The notes under the pieces were generated by a model. That model was not told the origin of the DNA. It made no database searches and saw only the letters and a program-made list of their open reading frames with translations. The translations under genes and the position numbers were made by a program. Positions 13,101 through 28,100 of a stretch of 58,915 nt of DNA are shown one piece after another. Source of the stretch: Branchiostoma floridae (Eukaryota; Chordata; Leptocardii; Amphioxiformes; Branchiostomatidae); assembly GCF_000003815.2 (NCBI RefSeq), contig NC_049981.1:14897832-14956746 (forward strand), written 5' to 3'. The first letter of the stretch is position 1; the number at the start of each line of letters is the position of its first letter.

Positions 13101-16100
13101 AAAATCTTTGAATTTTACAAGAGATAAGCACATACAAGGTGATTCGTAAATTCATTATTCAACATTTCAATCTGTCCAGCCTTTCTCCCATGTTTGCTTT
13201 TCTTGTTCATTAGACTGTACAGGAATATGCAGATGCGCGCTTGAAAAAGTGACAATAGCTCTGGGTAAAGTTTCTAAATCGTCTTGTATCGTTTTTACTT
13301 TCCTTGTCTTTTTTTAAAGAATGTTTGTCCTTTGACTGCTCTCGATCCATAACGACACTATCTTCATCGCACATCTGAAGTTAGCCCGTAAACTGTGTGC
13401 ACCCTCGGGCTTTCATAACTCATCTTTTCATGAAATGACAGGCGAATAGATCATTTGTGACAGTTTGGGGACAATGTCTGTTCCTCCATCGTTGATTTCG
13501 TTTTATGATCCTTCAGCGAGGCGCTTTATATCTTTATTTCGACTGGTACATAGTAATTTATTCAAGTTGCTTCTTAGAATCGCATTGCAGTTGTCTTAGT
13601 CACATCAAAATGATCACACGGGTACATCAACTGATATGAAACGTGCCGTACAGTGATGAGCTCTTGGAGATATGGAAAACAGGATTGGACAATGCGTCAT
13701 TGGGAAATAGGCTGAAAGCTGAATCCTTTTATCTACTAATTTATAGATAGCAATGAATGAGAAATGTAGGAAAGCACCAGAGGGAGGAGTGTCTGAATTA
13801 TTTTGATAGACTGTAATTAAGTTTTTAATTAGAGACTCAAGGTTTCGTTAGTATACGTGAGAAGTATAGAACTAAAGCAGTTACAAAGTTGCTCTTCAGT
13901 TACCGGCTTGTCTTCAAAGAAACATCGCGGTACGGAAATTGCATTTAGCCATGCTTGAAAGGATAGGAATACGTCTTAACGTGCATAACTCAATTCCAGC
14001 ATGCGTTTATCAACTTCAAGTTCTATCATCAGGCCCAGCAAACTGAGCTCTGCGTTCACTTGTTGAAGATAATGTAATTGCCAGAAGTTAATTACTTAGT
14101 TTGTAGGATTCTCTACTGATGAGGAGGTAAATCAATCATGTTCAGACTGATTGAGTCACATTAGCAGCCCTGTTGCTAGAGTCAAGCTGACAGGATGGTG
14201 CGTTAGCATGGTACCATTTGAGGATGAGGAACATGTGTCAAGTTTTGCTGCAGATGAAACTTGGGATTTCCATGTTAGACAGATTTTTTTTAAATCTACG
14301 GTCATATCTCAAAGTCTTTTCCAGGCCTTAACCAATTCTTGCACTGGCAACATAGCTATACAGCCAAGTAATACATTTTACAAAATACTCCGTTACAAAT
14401 ACGCATAACACTTAGATATCTCCGTGTCTATTGCTCTTATCAAAGGTAAAATTGTACATTGTGGCGACCATTTCCCAGCAAGGTATGACTCAATGTGTAC
14501 ATTTCACTTTGCAGACGTACACAGGTCGTACATGATACGCCGTAAGCGCTGCCATGGGGACACTTTGTCGAAACCCACATGGCTCATTGCGTCCAATAAA
14601 CATCTACCATATCTTGTATCACTTACAATTTATTTGTACACACAAACATTTAAGAGACACACGAGCTGTGCAATATTATTTGGCACGTACATTTGAAACC
14701 TAAGTCAACGCATAAGGCCACCCAATCTGTTTTGGTCAGATTGTAATTTCAAGGCTCAATGCTGTATTCATTTTTAAAAGACCTCGAGGCACTTTTCTGC
14801 TGTCTACGTGATACCGTGTGAAGAATTTCCCTTTGCAAAACAGGATGCGCAATATTGTGCCCGGTGGCTTGGTTCTAGCTACGTTTTCAATCAGGGTTCG
14901 TAAAATTCCATGTTGGTCCATGGTTCGACCCGGAAAAATAATTTGCAGAGAGAGTTCTTACTCGTCTGAAATAAAGACACAAGGAAACACTTGTAATTTG
15001 TAGCAGGTGGAACATTAATAGATACCAATTATGCAAATAAGTCCTTGATTTGTATAATTGATGCAGAAGTGCGAAAATTCTGGTAAGCGGTAAATGATTA
15101 TACTACCTACATTGTGACCAGTGTAAGTGATTTAAAAATGTACATAACCAAGCATACATTATGTAACGTTAAATGTGTAAGTCATATACGTTATCATAAT
15201 ATTTCATGAAGATATGAAGTCTCCGAACTCTTGTTTAGGTAGCGTTGTCCCTCTGTCATTTTACCCATTTGTAATCCTTTATCGAGGTGCTTCTACATCT
15301 TTCTTTTGAGTTGTACTTTGTTCGTGCACCTGAAAGTATCTCCGCAGGGTTCTCGTCTCATTACCTTCGTAATACGTGTACATCATCAATCACATGGAAC
15401 GTGACTTCCAGATACAGTCGGAATCTCTTTGGAAATTAAAAAAAAGTGCATACAATCTATGTTATTCACGTTGTTCACGTAGTTACAATCGTGGTTACAT
15501 GCAATGGGTGTTGAGAGAACTATTAGACGGTATTAATGAGAGATTTCTTTCCGCACGTGTTTAAGGAAATTTCATTCCGCACAGTTTTTACCGTAAACTG
15601 TATGCATTCTTTGGGCTGCATTTAGCCTAATAGACAGATTGATTATATTTGACATTTTGGGGACAAAGTTGTTGTTTTTTTGTGTCGTTTTATCTTTTCT
15701 GTGAACCGTCAATGGGGTGCTTCGACATATTTCTTACCGTGGATATTTAGTACAACGTTCTTGTTGCTTCTAAAATACAATCGCTGTGGTTTTGGTCTCA
15801 CGTGTACATCAACTAACATGGAACTTGCCTACCAGCCGCGATCTCTGTGGAAGTACCGAAAACAGAATGTGACAAAAGGTTGATGAAATTAACAAATACT
15901 TTTGGTGAAAATGCTCACTAGTAATTCAACTTGAACTGATATTAAGTTTCAAATTAGGCTTCATCATTAACATGCGTAACAAGCATCCACCCCAAGCCAT
16001 TGCAATGGCAATGCCGTTTTTCGGCTTGTTGTTGCCGGTTACGTTGGTCTGCTTTTAAACATCGGAGTGTGAAGATGGCATTCAAACATGGCATAAAACT

Positions 16101-19100
16101 ACGCCAATGAGGTGGACAACTCAATTTGAGCACATGTTTTTATCAACCCCAAGTTCTACCATCAGGCCCATCTCCAGACGTGTGGTCCGGGTTAATCACG
16201 ATGAGTAACAGGGCAGCACTAATTATAAGCTCCGTGTTCGTAATTTAATTACCAGTTCCTAATTACTAGCCTTCAGGATAAATAACTGATGAACAGGCGA
16301 GGTCAATACAGTTCAGACTGATCAAGCCACACTGTCAGCTCTGCTTATGAAATGAAATGAAGATGTTGTGTTGCTTCTCCTCTCCAAGCAGAGGTTAGGC
16401 TCCGGCTATGTTTTGGGTCGTTTTTGTCGGTCGATCTTTCTATCTTGTGCTGGTCTCTGTATGTCTACCAGCCGGAGCCGAACCTCTGCTTGGAGAATAT
16501 CGAGAATGGAGAATGTAGTGTCGAGTAATGCATTCTTCACCCCCCCCCCCCGCAATAATTACAAACACTTTGTTAATTTCTAGATCCTCCTATTATTTTG
16601 AAATTGTGAAGACATCATTAAACGATCCAATGTGTGCTTTTCACCGTGTGTTATTACTTTGTATTCCCGTGGAGTTATGAAACGCCGCAGGTACTGCCAA
16701 AGGGCCATTCAAACAACATGGCCCATTGCATCCAATAAACCCAATAAACGGTCCTCTGATCTTATAGACATTAACATCGCGTGTCTCTTATTTGCACCAC
16801 AGGATATTCAATGATCAGATAAATACGAGCTGTAAAACAAGACAAGACAAGGACACGTCCAAACCTACGTCACCCCCAAGCCCTCCGGAGACTACAAAAG
16901 GCCATCTGGACTATACCGTAATCCATTTTGCTCAGCCGGTAATTTCAAGGCTCATATGCTGTCCTCATTTTTGTAGACCTTGGAGCAGTTTTCTACTAGT
17001 CTATGTGATAACGTGTGAAGAACTTATCTCTGTAAAACAGCATTGGGTTATGTTATGCCTGGTGGATTTTCTCTGGACTTTTTCATGGTGTGTTTGGATT
17101 AGGAAAACGAAGACATTTCCGGAGACATTCTTAAGAAATTGCTTGAGGAGACATACGTCACCCTAAGTGTGGATTTTGTGTGTGTTTGTGTGTGCATGTT
17201 GACACTCGGCTTTAAGGCATCTTGTACATGAGAGTGTCGATGATTGAACGGCCATTTATTTCTGTCGGTTTTTTCATTGCGCATCTGTCATTTTCAGCTT
17301 TCACAGATTCGAATTCGCCTTTTTCTCGACAAACAGACATAAAGTAAATGCGAGAGAGCAGAATGTGAATAATGGAAACAATATTTTCTCACAAAATTGT
17401 AGCCCTGCTTCCTATGGCAAGGAGACGAGTCTATAAATGAATAGAGTTGTTCTCAGAATTATGTCTCAGAAATATCCAATGTTTGATATTTTCTCTCTTA
17501 TGATATTGAAAAGAGTGGTGACAGCAACGTAATGAGGAGCATCTCTCTAAACTATGCAGGAGCACAACTTAGTTATTGATTCGAACGTTAATTGTTGCTT
17601 TAAAAGTTAATTGGTTAGCGTAGTTAGCTACCGATTACTTCCGCACAAATTACAACTAATGACCGTTGCCCTCTTCCTCCACCTTGAAGATAATTACCTT
17701 GCCATCAAATGTAGTTTGCCACCCGATTATCTATTGATTTGTTGCTCGATGTTGTTGCTTAAAATCTGCTTCATTTTCCCACGCTCCGTTTAGCCCGTTG
17801 ATCCCATCCCCTGTGAGCTTGCTGCAGAGAGTCCTTGATGGCTGCATTATATAAGAACGTTGGGGTGCCCCGGCTGCATTTCAAATCAAAACCATCAATT
17901 CAAAACAGACATTGGCTACGTAGTTACATCAATCCATACAAAGCTGATTTGAGCTTTACGTTGATTATGATGTTTGTTCTTGTATTTATGTGTATTATCA
18001 TTTGATGTACCATTGTTATGATTTTGGAATGGCGGCTTTGAAAAGGTGTCCTTTGACACCTGTTCCGCCATACCCTCCATTGTCATTGTATGTGGAGAAT
18101 CCAAATAAATAAATAAATTTGTGATTGTTGCAATTCCTTAAGCAGTACATAAACGTGATAAGCATTTATTCTAACTTTGTCACTGCACATTATGTAACTC
18201 CAGGTTGTTTCGCACAGTACGAACGTGATCATCAAGGTGATTTGCGATTCCTGGAATCCATCTGTATGGAAAGATACCTGGTATAGTTCACGTTCTCCAC
18301 GTTGTTATCTTATACATTTTGTGTCAATAAATACGAGGTTTGTTGGTGTTGAGAAGTGTACTTGTAAGAAAGACTTCCACTCTTCCGTCCAAGGCCCATA
18401 TATCTGATTAAACGACTTCTACCCATATTCATAAACCAATACATGTCATTGCAACAGCTCACTGGCTTCGTGGAACATGACGAACTGTCAGCTAATCCGG
18501 CCCAAGTCCGATACACCTCATCACCTACCCGATCTTACATAGTTGTAACACTATGGAGATTCCACACGGCGATGGAACCATGTGTAGGAAACCGAATATT
18601 GAAAACTTAATGGAAGACTTACTAGATGACACCACCATGCCAATATATCTTTCAGTTATCACCTCTATATCACATAGTGTACCATCACTTCTAACATCAT
18701 GGATCGTTAACACGTAACATAGAATCCCTTTGGAGACTAACAACATGAAGCATGGTGCCTGTATATGGTGTTCGGCCTTGATGTTGAACTGTGACATTAC
18801 GGTTACCTGGCGAGGCCAATCCTTCTTAGAAATAGCATGTGTCAGATTTCCCTAAAAAGCCTCAAGGCAGTCGTTTGTTGCTCGTTTGCTGTCTCACAAT
18901 AAAGACGAATGTAAGTATCCCCAGGAGTTATGGTTCAGTTGACACCGTTCGTCAGTTTGTCAGTAAATATGTTGGTAAATCAATATCTACTTGGTTCTCA
19001 TCTACACAGCCAAGACTGAAAAAGATTTTATCTGTTGACGTTTCGAAAACCTTTCCGCTACGTATGTTTTCCCTTGGGGCTACAGAACTATTCATCTGGC

Positions 19101-22100
19101 TTCCCAAAGGCTTATGAGATGCACCACAAAGCGGTGAGAGCTAGTAGCGGCCAGTCACGACTGGAAACAAATTGTAACCTATGAGCAAGTTGGAGCACTA
19201 GAGTTCATTAAGCCCTTGGGAAGGTATCCGAGAGGTTACAGAAACGTCCTGAAACCCAGAATATAATGACTATGATTGATTGATTGTATAAGACATATAT
19301 TTTCTGCCTAGACACCACATCATACCACACATCAGAGGGCAGCATTTGGAGCAAACAACTAATGTTATGACACTATGATATTCATATCTTCTCTTAAACA
19401 CATTTCCGATTGTTGACTCTATTGGCCAGCGGTTATAAGACATATACTTTCAAACGTTTGTAAAAGAAATACATAATGATAACAAAGGCGGAGCTGCCAA
19501 AAATAAGTTAAGATCATATAGATTATTCAAAACTACATACAATGAAGAAAAATATCTAAGTAATAAAAATATGAGGGACAGGAACGCTGCCATACGACTA
19601 AGGATTAGCTGCCATAAACTTCATATTGAAACAGGAAGGCATACTCGCACCCCTCTGGAGCAAACATTGTAATTTAGATAGAATAGAGAACGAACGTTAA
19701 TTTGTAGTAGAGTGTAGATTGTATACCGTAGAAAGAAATGAACTGTATTAGGTTATATAAAGCCAATTTCCTTATTTCATACACCTAAGTTCTGTAGAAA
19801 AAATTATATTGCTAATGCAACTAGACAAACCATCGATCACAGAGCATATCTGCTCTTTTATCTCCACTATAACAGAAAAGCGAGGAGAAGTAAAATCTAT
19901 CCAGCAATAGTATCATTTTGTATTTGTGAACTGCATCTTTTCAACATGTCTTGTTGTGACCTGTACTTTTCCCGGTGTGGCAAAAATGTGCAATAAAGGT
20001 CTTCATTCACATTCTTAAAGTTTAAAAGTTGGCCAGTTCGGTAAACACTTTAATATTTGACAGGATTAGCTATAGAATATCTAAAAAGAACGAAAAAGAA
20101 AAAATATGATCCAGACGAAACAATAGCTAGACATAGAGGCCAAACCTAACCATAACGTCAAATGCACGGACATGAACAGCTGCTATGAATGCATCATTTA
20201 GTTTCTGGATAAAATGCCGTCTGCTTGTGTATACATAAAAGTCACGAGGAGCCATTGAATATGAAGGTCAGACAGGTCGTTTTACCAGGAGTTTGAAGGG
20301 CGCAGGACACCAGCAATTTTCTTGCACAAATACTCCATTAGTCATCATGTCAAGTAAGATACTAAGAATACACCTGACAGCCTGAAGATGTATGGGGTGA
20401 TATTCATGCAAACAGCCTGAAAGATAGTTGATGCGCAATGCAAGCACCTGTAGAATCTTTCGGCAGTAAAGAATACATATGTTGCACGGTACCATGGTAT
20501 TCCTAAAATGTGGAGTTTCAACAACAGTTTTTGATTATGTTTTTTTTTCTGACTGTGCCTGTGGCATGTATCGTTTTGATGAAGGAAGTAGTGTTAGAAA
20601 CAGATGTTTAAAGACGTGTAATTTTAAAGATCATATTAGTGATTACCTACGATAATTTAGAATACATCGCGTGCACTCGGTGTTGACGTCTTGTGGAGGT
20701 TGATGCCAGTCACCTGGTTTTGTCAGCTTAGCTTTATACTTGACAGAACCACCTGGTCGTTACTTTGACAGGAACAAGTACATCTATAATTGTTGGAGTT
20801 GTACTGCACAGAGCTGATAATTTCATATTTTTGGAGCATGCGCAGTCAGCCTTATTGAGCACAGAATGCCTGTTGCCGAGATTTGTTAGCTTTATCCTTG
20901 ACAGTACCACCTGGCCGTTACTTTGAGGGGAACAGACACATCTAATTAAATTGTTGGAATTGTACTGCACAGAGCTGATGATTTTATATTTGCAGAGGAT
21001 GCACCCTATCGAACACAGAATGCCTGTCGCCAGGATTTGTTAGCATTATACTTGACAATGACAGGAACAGCTGGTTGTTGCAATGACAGTAAAGTTAACA
21101 AGTAACGAGCACATCTAATAGCTGAAGTTGCACTTTATGTACAGAGCTAATAACCATAGCTCTGCAGATGGAGTTTTGTAGATGTTGATTTCTCCGTATG
21201 TGTTCGTCCTTGGGTGGTATCAACCCGGCAGCGGGCAATCATTTTCCACATGGCTTCCTTCAGAGAGCAGGTAGTCTGCAGAATATGAATGAGGTTGGGA
21301 GCGCATTTGTCAAAACTTACACGCTAATCTGATTTCGCGGGAAGAGGATTAGAAGTCCCCGAGAACACGTGTCTAGAGGATAGATCTCCAGGTGTTAGTT
21401 TTCAACTGTTCGTGACTCTACAATCGATGACTGTTGTAGGACCTGGGAAAACTTATTGATGGAAAGCCATTACCGGAGTCTCCTGAGGATGTGCGGATAA
21501 AAAGACTTGTCAATGACCCCCTTTTAACCATTAGTTTACTCAAAATTTGAACTCCCGGAAGGACTTCAGGTCACAGAAACATCCTTTCTGTAAAGTGCTT
21601 GATGTGGTTGTTGTTAAACAAGCTCGTCACTTCAGAGACTTAAAAAGCAGTTGCTATGCCTTTAAAGGGATGAAAGTACTGGGGCTTCCTATTGGGCATA
21701 AACAAATTGCTGGTTTTCAAAAACAATTCACAAATTCATCACTCAATTGAAAATAAATTCTAAAGGAGATACCAGTTGGCATAATTCGGTCTCGTCTGCT
21801 TTCAGTGGCAATAAGAAGACAACAGGTGGCAAAATCAAGCCTTTTTCAATTGTTTCCATAATATTCTTATCTTACTGAAGAAAGAACTGTAAAATGATGA
21901 GCTGTTCCGAAGCAGAAAATAAAATCTCTATCCTTAATTATGTATCAGATATCATGTTACATCAATACATACTTTGGTATTTTCTTCTTTAAAGTTAAAT
22001 CAAACATACACAAATATATGACTCGAGGAAGGAGTCGTAAATAAACGGAGAGCATCTTTGATACACCGCGAGCAGCCTTTCAGGACACACACTTTTCAAT

Positions 22101-25100
22101 ATCTTTTCTGGCATGAGATCCGTTGTCATTTCTTTGTTTGACCCTTCGTTTAGCTAGACGAGACATTTTATATTCATGAAGATTCATCGAGCGGCATGCA
22201 CTATATAATCACTCACCACCTTTAGTCAACAAGAAGTTCCAAATCAGAATATTCAATATAGATATGTTCAAGAAGTGTTCAGTCCTGATTACATCTCCTT
22301 TTCTTGTACAGCACTTGGTGCTTTGATGATATACCCTGAAGTGGTATCAGAACGCGTCATATCGCGCTGACTGCGCATGCCTAAAGTTTGCTTTCATCCT
22401 AGCCGATAGAAAACACCGGATGCCAGGATCTCAGCTTCAGCTCACCGATGAGCACACTTGACCTCCTAATTGCAAAAGTAAGCAAGTGTTATTGGAGAGA
22501 GATGAAACGGTATCCCTAGAGATACTTCACAATCTCCACGCTTTATAAAACTGCACTGAAGTCCTCTCGAAAGCCAATTGCACGGAGCCAACGCTTTAGA
22601 AAATCTGCCCGATAGATTTGTGGAATTTGTTGACCGCCACAAACACTCCTCGAGTAGCTGATGGCAAACTCCTCCGTCTCCTATGAAGTAGCAGTGGATA
22701 TCATCACGTGCTGTATACTTCTGGTTTAGAATATAGTAGATTTTATGACCAAATGCTGATTCCCTCACGTGAAATGGTGTAAGGGAGTTTCTAAGCATCA
22801 TCAGGCTAGTGCTCCGAGCCCGAAGCGAACTTCACGCAATTATTTTTGTGCCCTTTTTGGTTCCTATACAGACAAATTACCGCTTGTGTACATATAATAG
22901 CGTTGAGGGGAACCTCAAATCCCGGCCCAGCCGTATCTTTAACAGAGGCATGAAATTTACAGCTATGATTTAATCATCTCTACGACAAGAAAAGAGTAAA
23001 ACCTCTCTCCTAATCAATTATACGCCAGTATACCAATTAATCACAGCACGCGTCTGCCACATCATATCTACTCATTGCACATTTAGAGCAATCACTTTGT
23101 ACTACAACCAGCCAGATTAATTGCACGCGTGCATGGTAATGAACAATTCAACCACTTGAAATATAACGTCGTCCCCAATAATTGCTGTACTACCTTGATT
23201 TAGACTTTTGAAAATCAAATCTGCAACAAAATATCTGTATTTATGACGGATAAAGTAAAATTAATTGTGCGTGTGCGTGCGTAAGATAGGGTCTACAACT
23301 TCATGAAAAGTTTGCAAGTGGCGTAGCAGTGACTTTTAGAATGCTTTACTACTGCGGGTACACACGTACATCTGTTGCGGCTGCGGACATTAAAACACTG
23401 GCAATCTCAGCAATGAGGATGTTCCGGGAACTCCCATTTGACAATTTTTAGAGCAGGATACATTTGTCATTGATGTACGTCATCAGCCATACTGTCCGTG
23501 GTAATCCAGGGCAATTTCAGCACACCACGACAGCCCGTGACTTGATGGACCACAGCCATTAGTCGCTAGTACTCCATATAATAGCCGTTATTCCTCAGTC
23601 TTTACGGGGAAAACTTTATGACGAATTGTTGGGACTGAAAGCTTTTTTTTCGGTAAATGGCCCCACTCTTCACAGCAATAGGTGAAGGTGTCATTCTGAC
23701 GCATTACCGTGATGTGCTGTATATACATGTAGAGTTGGTCTAAATCCGAGCCAACGTGAATGGGGCTATTGGATGGTTTGCCTACTAATCTGCAGACCGA
23801 GTGCTCTTGCCAACAGCACGCCTCATAGCTAGATCACTGACCGGTGACGGGGTTTACCCTTGATGACGAACGTGTACGAACCGACGGCCTGAGGAGGTGC
23901 TACAAAGCACTTATAGGGGTAACTCACAGATTTGCTCTTGCCACTAAATACAATAAGAACTCGATTGTTAACCGTAAATGTTTCCCGGAGCATCGTGAAA
24001 TCGATGTAAATTTTCATTGCGCGTAAGGAAAATAAAATTAACGCTCTTTCTAGTAATATGGTCCTAGAGCAACCAAAATATCTCTATAGACCTGAGCTTA
24101 AGTCAGTTGTTTGTCTGTAAGCTGTAATTGAACCAGTTGGTTTTACCAGACTGTCAATATGATTATACAACAGGAGATGACTGATGAATGTTGGTGAACT
24201 TTTTCAGAGCAAACATGGTGTGTCGCTGACGGGGATCCGCCAGCCAATTCGCCATGCAATTTTATAGTTCAGGGTTTTAAAACTAAAGATTTTTTTCCTG
24301 GTCAAATGGGTAGGAATCCTGGCAGTTTTGAGGTGGGTGTGACAGGAGAGGGTTTCTACTTTCTGAATTAGGGCCAAAAGGTGAGCTTTTGTGGTTGTCA
24401 GGGGATATAAATTGGGACTTCTTTGTCCTAGCACAAGGCCTCCTCACTGGGTTGTCAACTAATCTGCACATCGAGTGTTCTTGCCAACATGTACAGCACA
24501 CCGCATAGCTAGATCACTGACCAGTGAACGACGAACGTGTACGAACAGACGGCAACTGAGGAGGAGCTACGGACCCGGAGCACTAAAAGGAATAATACAC
24601 AGATCTTCTCTTACCGCTAAATACGTTAAGAACTGGATGTTCAATGGCACATTTGCCCACAGCGTAATACGATCGTTAAGTCGATGTAACTTTCCATTGC
24701 AAATAAGGAAAATACAGTGACCGCTCTTTCTAGTAACCATCAACCCAGAGCTCTCACAACTTTGGGCTTAAGTCATCTGCGTGAATGTGGGTTGCAAGTG
24801 CACGGTCACTAGAGGATTATTTCAGATCTCGACTAAAGTACTGTTAATATGGTTATGCACCAGGAGCTGTCTAACGTTGGGGGTATATTTCAGAGCAAAC
24901 ATGACATATTGCTGACGTCTAGCTGGGACTGAAAGCTTTCTGCCGTAAATGACCCTACTGTTCACAGCAATAGCTGAACGTCTCATTCTGACGCATTACC
25001 GTGGATTATACCGTTGATGTGCTGTATAGAGTTGGTCCAACCCTACCTGAATGGGGCTATTGGATGGTCAGCCTACTAATCTGCACACCTAGTGTTCTTG

Positions 25101-28100
25101 TCAACAGCACGCCTGATAGCTGTATCACTGACCGGTGACGGGGCTTGCCCTTGGTGATGAACGTGTACGAACCGACGGCAACAGAGGGGGTACTACGGAG
25201 CACTTATTGGAATAAGACACAGGTCTACTTATAGCGCTAAAGTACATTGAGAACTGGATTTTCAATTTAACCCTACATTTCTCCACACCGTAATAGGATC
25301 GTGAATTCAATGTAAATTTTCATTTTGCAGAAATGAAAAGAAAATACGATAAACGCTCTTTCCAGTAGATTTCAGTAAAGGACACCAAAAAGAGTCCCTT
25401 CAACTATCTGCTTACGCCAACTGCATGAATGTAAGCTATATATGCAGCCGAGAAAGTTTCGGGACTGAGACTGATATATGTAGGTGAAAATCTGAAATGA
25501 GATTTGATGTGTTGCAACCATTTTCCTTTTTGTCATGTCTTTATTCAAGTCTTATTTACAGCGCCGACCTATGATACTTGCCATTCACCTATGTGATCCG
25601 AAATAGATGGCGGAAAATATCATAAGTGTTACCAGTAGTAGATGATGTATAGACACGTCGTATTCAGTTTGCTTCGGAATTTGATACACCGTGTGCACAT
25701 CTTATATGAGCACACCTACCTGTCTTGTATTAGACAATTCTAATCCACACACCATATATATCAATATAAGAGGTCACATCACAGACTGGTATGTGATATT
25801 TGCGAATTGCACGGTACAAAACAATGGCATGAAAATTAAAGAGTCTTTCTGCAGACTTGATCTTTCTTTCTTCAGATGTGTACCAAGACGATCTTTTGCC
25901 TCCACAGCAAACTCGGTTCATTGATGAAGTGGTATACGCCAACTACGTAAAAGCAATTTTCAACGGCGCCGTTCTGTCTGTGGTCTACAGAATGTGCTTA
26001 CCTGACCGAAACGGCCCCAAGGCAATGGTCCCATTGGCTACACGACGTACAACGCTGAACATAGCACACTTCCCGAATGGAAACAGATGAGTGGTTAAAA
26101 TGCTAGATACAACGTGTTTCCAAATCCTCCTAAACAACTTCTCTGCCAACTTTGAAATCTGTGTGTACTTTATTATTTCAATAAATTTCATATTGCCTCA
26201 TCGACGTTTTTAATGCTCCTACCAGGTGTTCATAGATTACAGAATGAGTTCAAATATATCATATCTATTTTTCTAACCAAGTTATAGCTAAGATATTCCC
26301 ACATGGCCATTAATTGCAGACATAGAAGTATTCAATCCAAGACAATTTGGGACGATGGGTCCTTTGATACCCGTTAGCTTGATTTTTCAATTACAAGTAA
26401 AGTTATCCATCAAACTAGAAGTAATATGAGGAGGTCCCTAAGCACAGTTCATCATGTTTGTCAGCTTTAATTGAAAATAGGAATGTTTTTGCAATTGTCC
26501 TGTAAGAAAGACATCCCACCCTTCTATACATACGTTGATGTTTCTGGTACCAACCTACATTAACATTCATGGGCAAAACTTAAATGTATACAGTATCTAA
26601 CGCAAACTTTTGCGCCACTTAAGTACAAGTTAGACAATAATCTATGTGATGCGTGTAGCAAAGTTTGGATTTGATCACAAGCTCTATTGTTCTGTGCACA
26701 GAGAGACTTTTCTTTTAGATTCGTGGTATGTTCTTATAACTAGCTTTCTTGGCTCGTCTTGATTTGTCTGGCTCTCCAACCTACATTCCTGATTGATTAG
26801 CCGACCAATTTCTTAGTTGTGTAAGGCTATGAAACGATTCGAGAAAAAACGCTGCAAATTTGCAATTTTCATTTGTGCTTCATCTTAATATTACCTGCAA
26901 AAACTGGTTACACCTGGGAGGGAGCGGGGAGCAAGTAGTGGATAGAAGAGGGCGGTAGGCTATGGTGGCCCAATGGTGCCAGATAATTACACGCGGAAAA
27001 GTAAGAAATCTTCATCCTAGCCGTTTGAGCCATTCCCTTTCATGAAAGCCGACTAGTCGACTAGAATGCGGCGGAGCCTAGTCCTGTCTTCATTACTCGA
27101 TTCTCAGTGAGAGGGGATCCACTCCACAGCAAGAAGGGATCGACTCTAATGTGGTCTAGTCTCCCGACATCTCTGGATCGAGATGAGCATGGCGGCGAGT
27201 CTGAGCCAATGGGGATTACAAAATGTGATAATGGCTTCGGAGAATGGACGCAAGGCTGTTGGAATCAGACAGTGCCATACGTCAACGTCGTCGTTAAGGT
27301 TGCAATGGTGGGCGAGGCTGCAACAAGTGAGTTTCTGCACCTAGAGAACCAATCAGGAAACATGTATAGCTTGATTTGACGACGGAGCTCTACTGTAAGA
27401 CTGCTGCCAGTTGAGCTACAGGGACATCCCCGCTCATGCGTCTTGGATCAATTCTTACGATTTGAATCTCGTTAAAAATCTTGGCACTGTCAGGCTATGG
27501 TCGAAAATAGAGTTTCCACACATATGTTGGCATCTACTTAACGCCCTTTAATGGTCCATGTTGGACAACGAAGTCTTAAGGGCTCTTTCTCAAGACGACT
27601 TTATCATGTTTGGTCTGAAAACGACTCTCAAATTGATGACACCACTCGCACTGTAAAGCTCGGTATACACTTAAGACCTTAAGGGAAGAAAAAAATAATG
27701 CGAGAAAATCCCTACTGGATCTCCAGCCTCGCGACCTTTGACATTTACGAGAACTGTGCAGTGTGCAGTGAAACGCATGGTAAGCCCAGGGCATTAGTTT
27801 CATCTTCACCAACGTGGCTTCTGAACCAATACATTTTTATTGTCGAACAGCGTTAGGTTCAAGAACTCGATGTTAGTTGAAAAAGAAGCAATTAAAAAAA
27901 AAACTTGTGAACAAAAATATACTTGTTAAAATAACGCGTACGCTTCTCTCAACATGTAATATTCACCGACGTTTGTTTACAGCTTCTACATTTAAACACT
28001 TGTGCTAGTAATAATTGGTGGATTCGTATCTTGTAAGTAACAGTCACGGCATATTGTGACATGTGGTTTTAATGGAATTCCCACTGCTTCGTTTTTCAAC

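Noticed and set aside
27107-27379. Plus-strand 90-codon ORF in a GC-richer patch
   Set aside because: No domain or convincing splice partner; not enough to call a gene.
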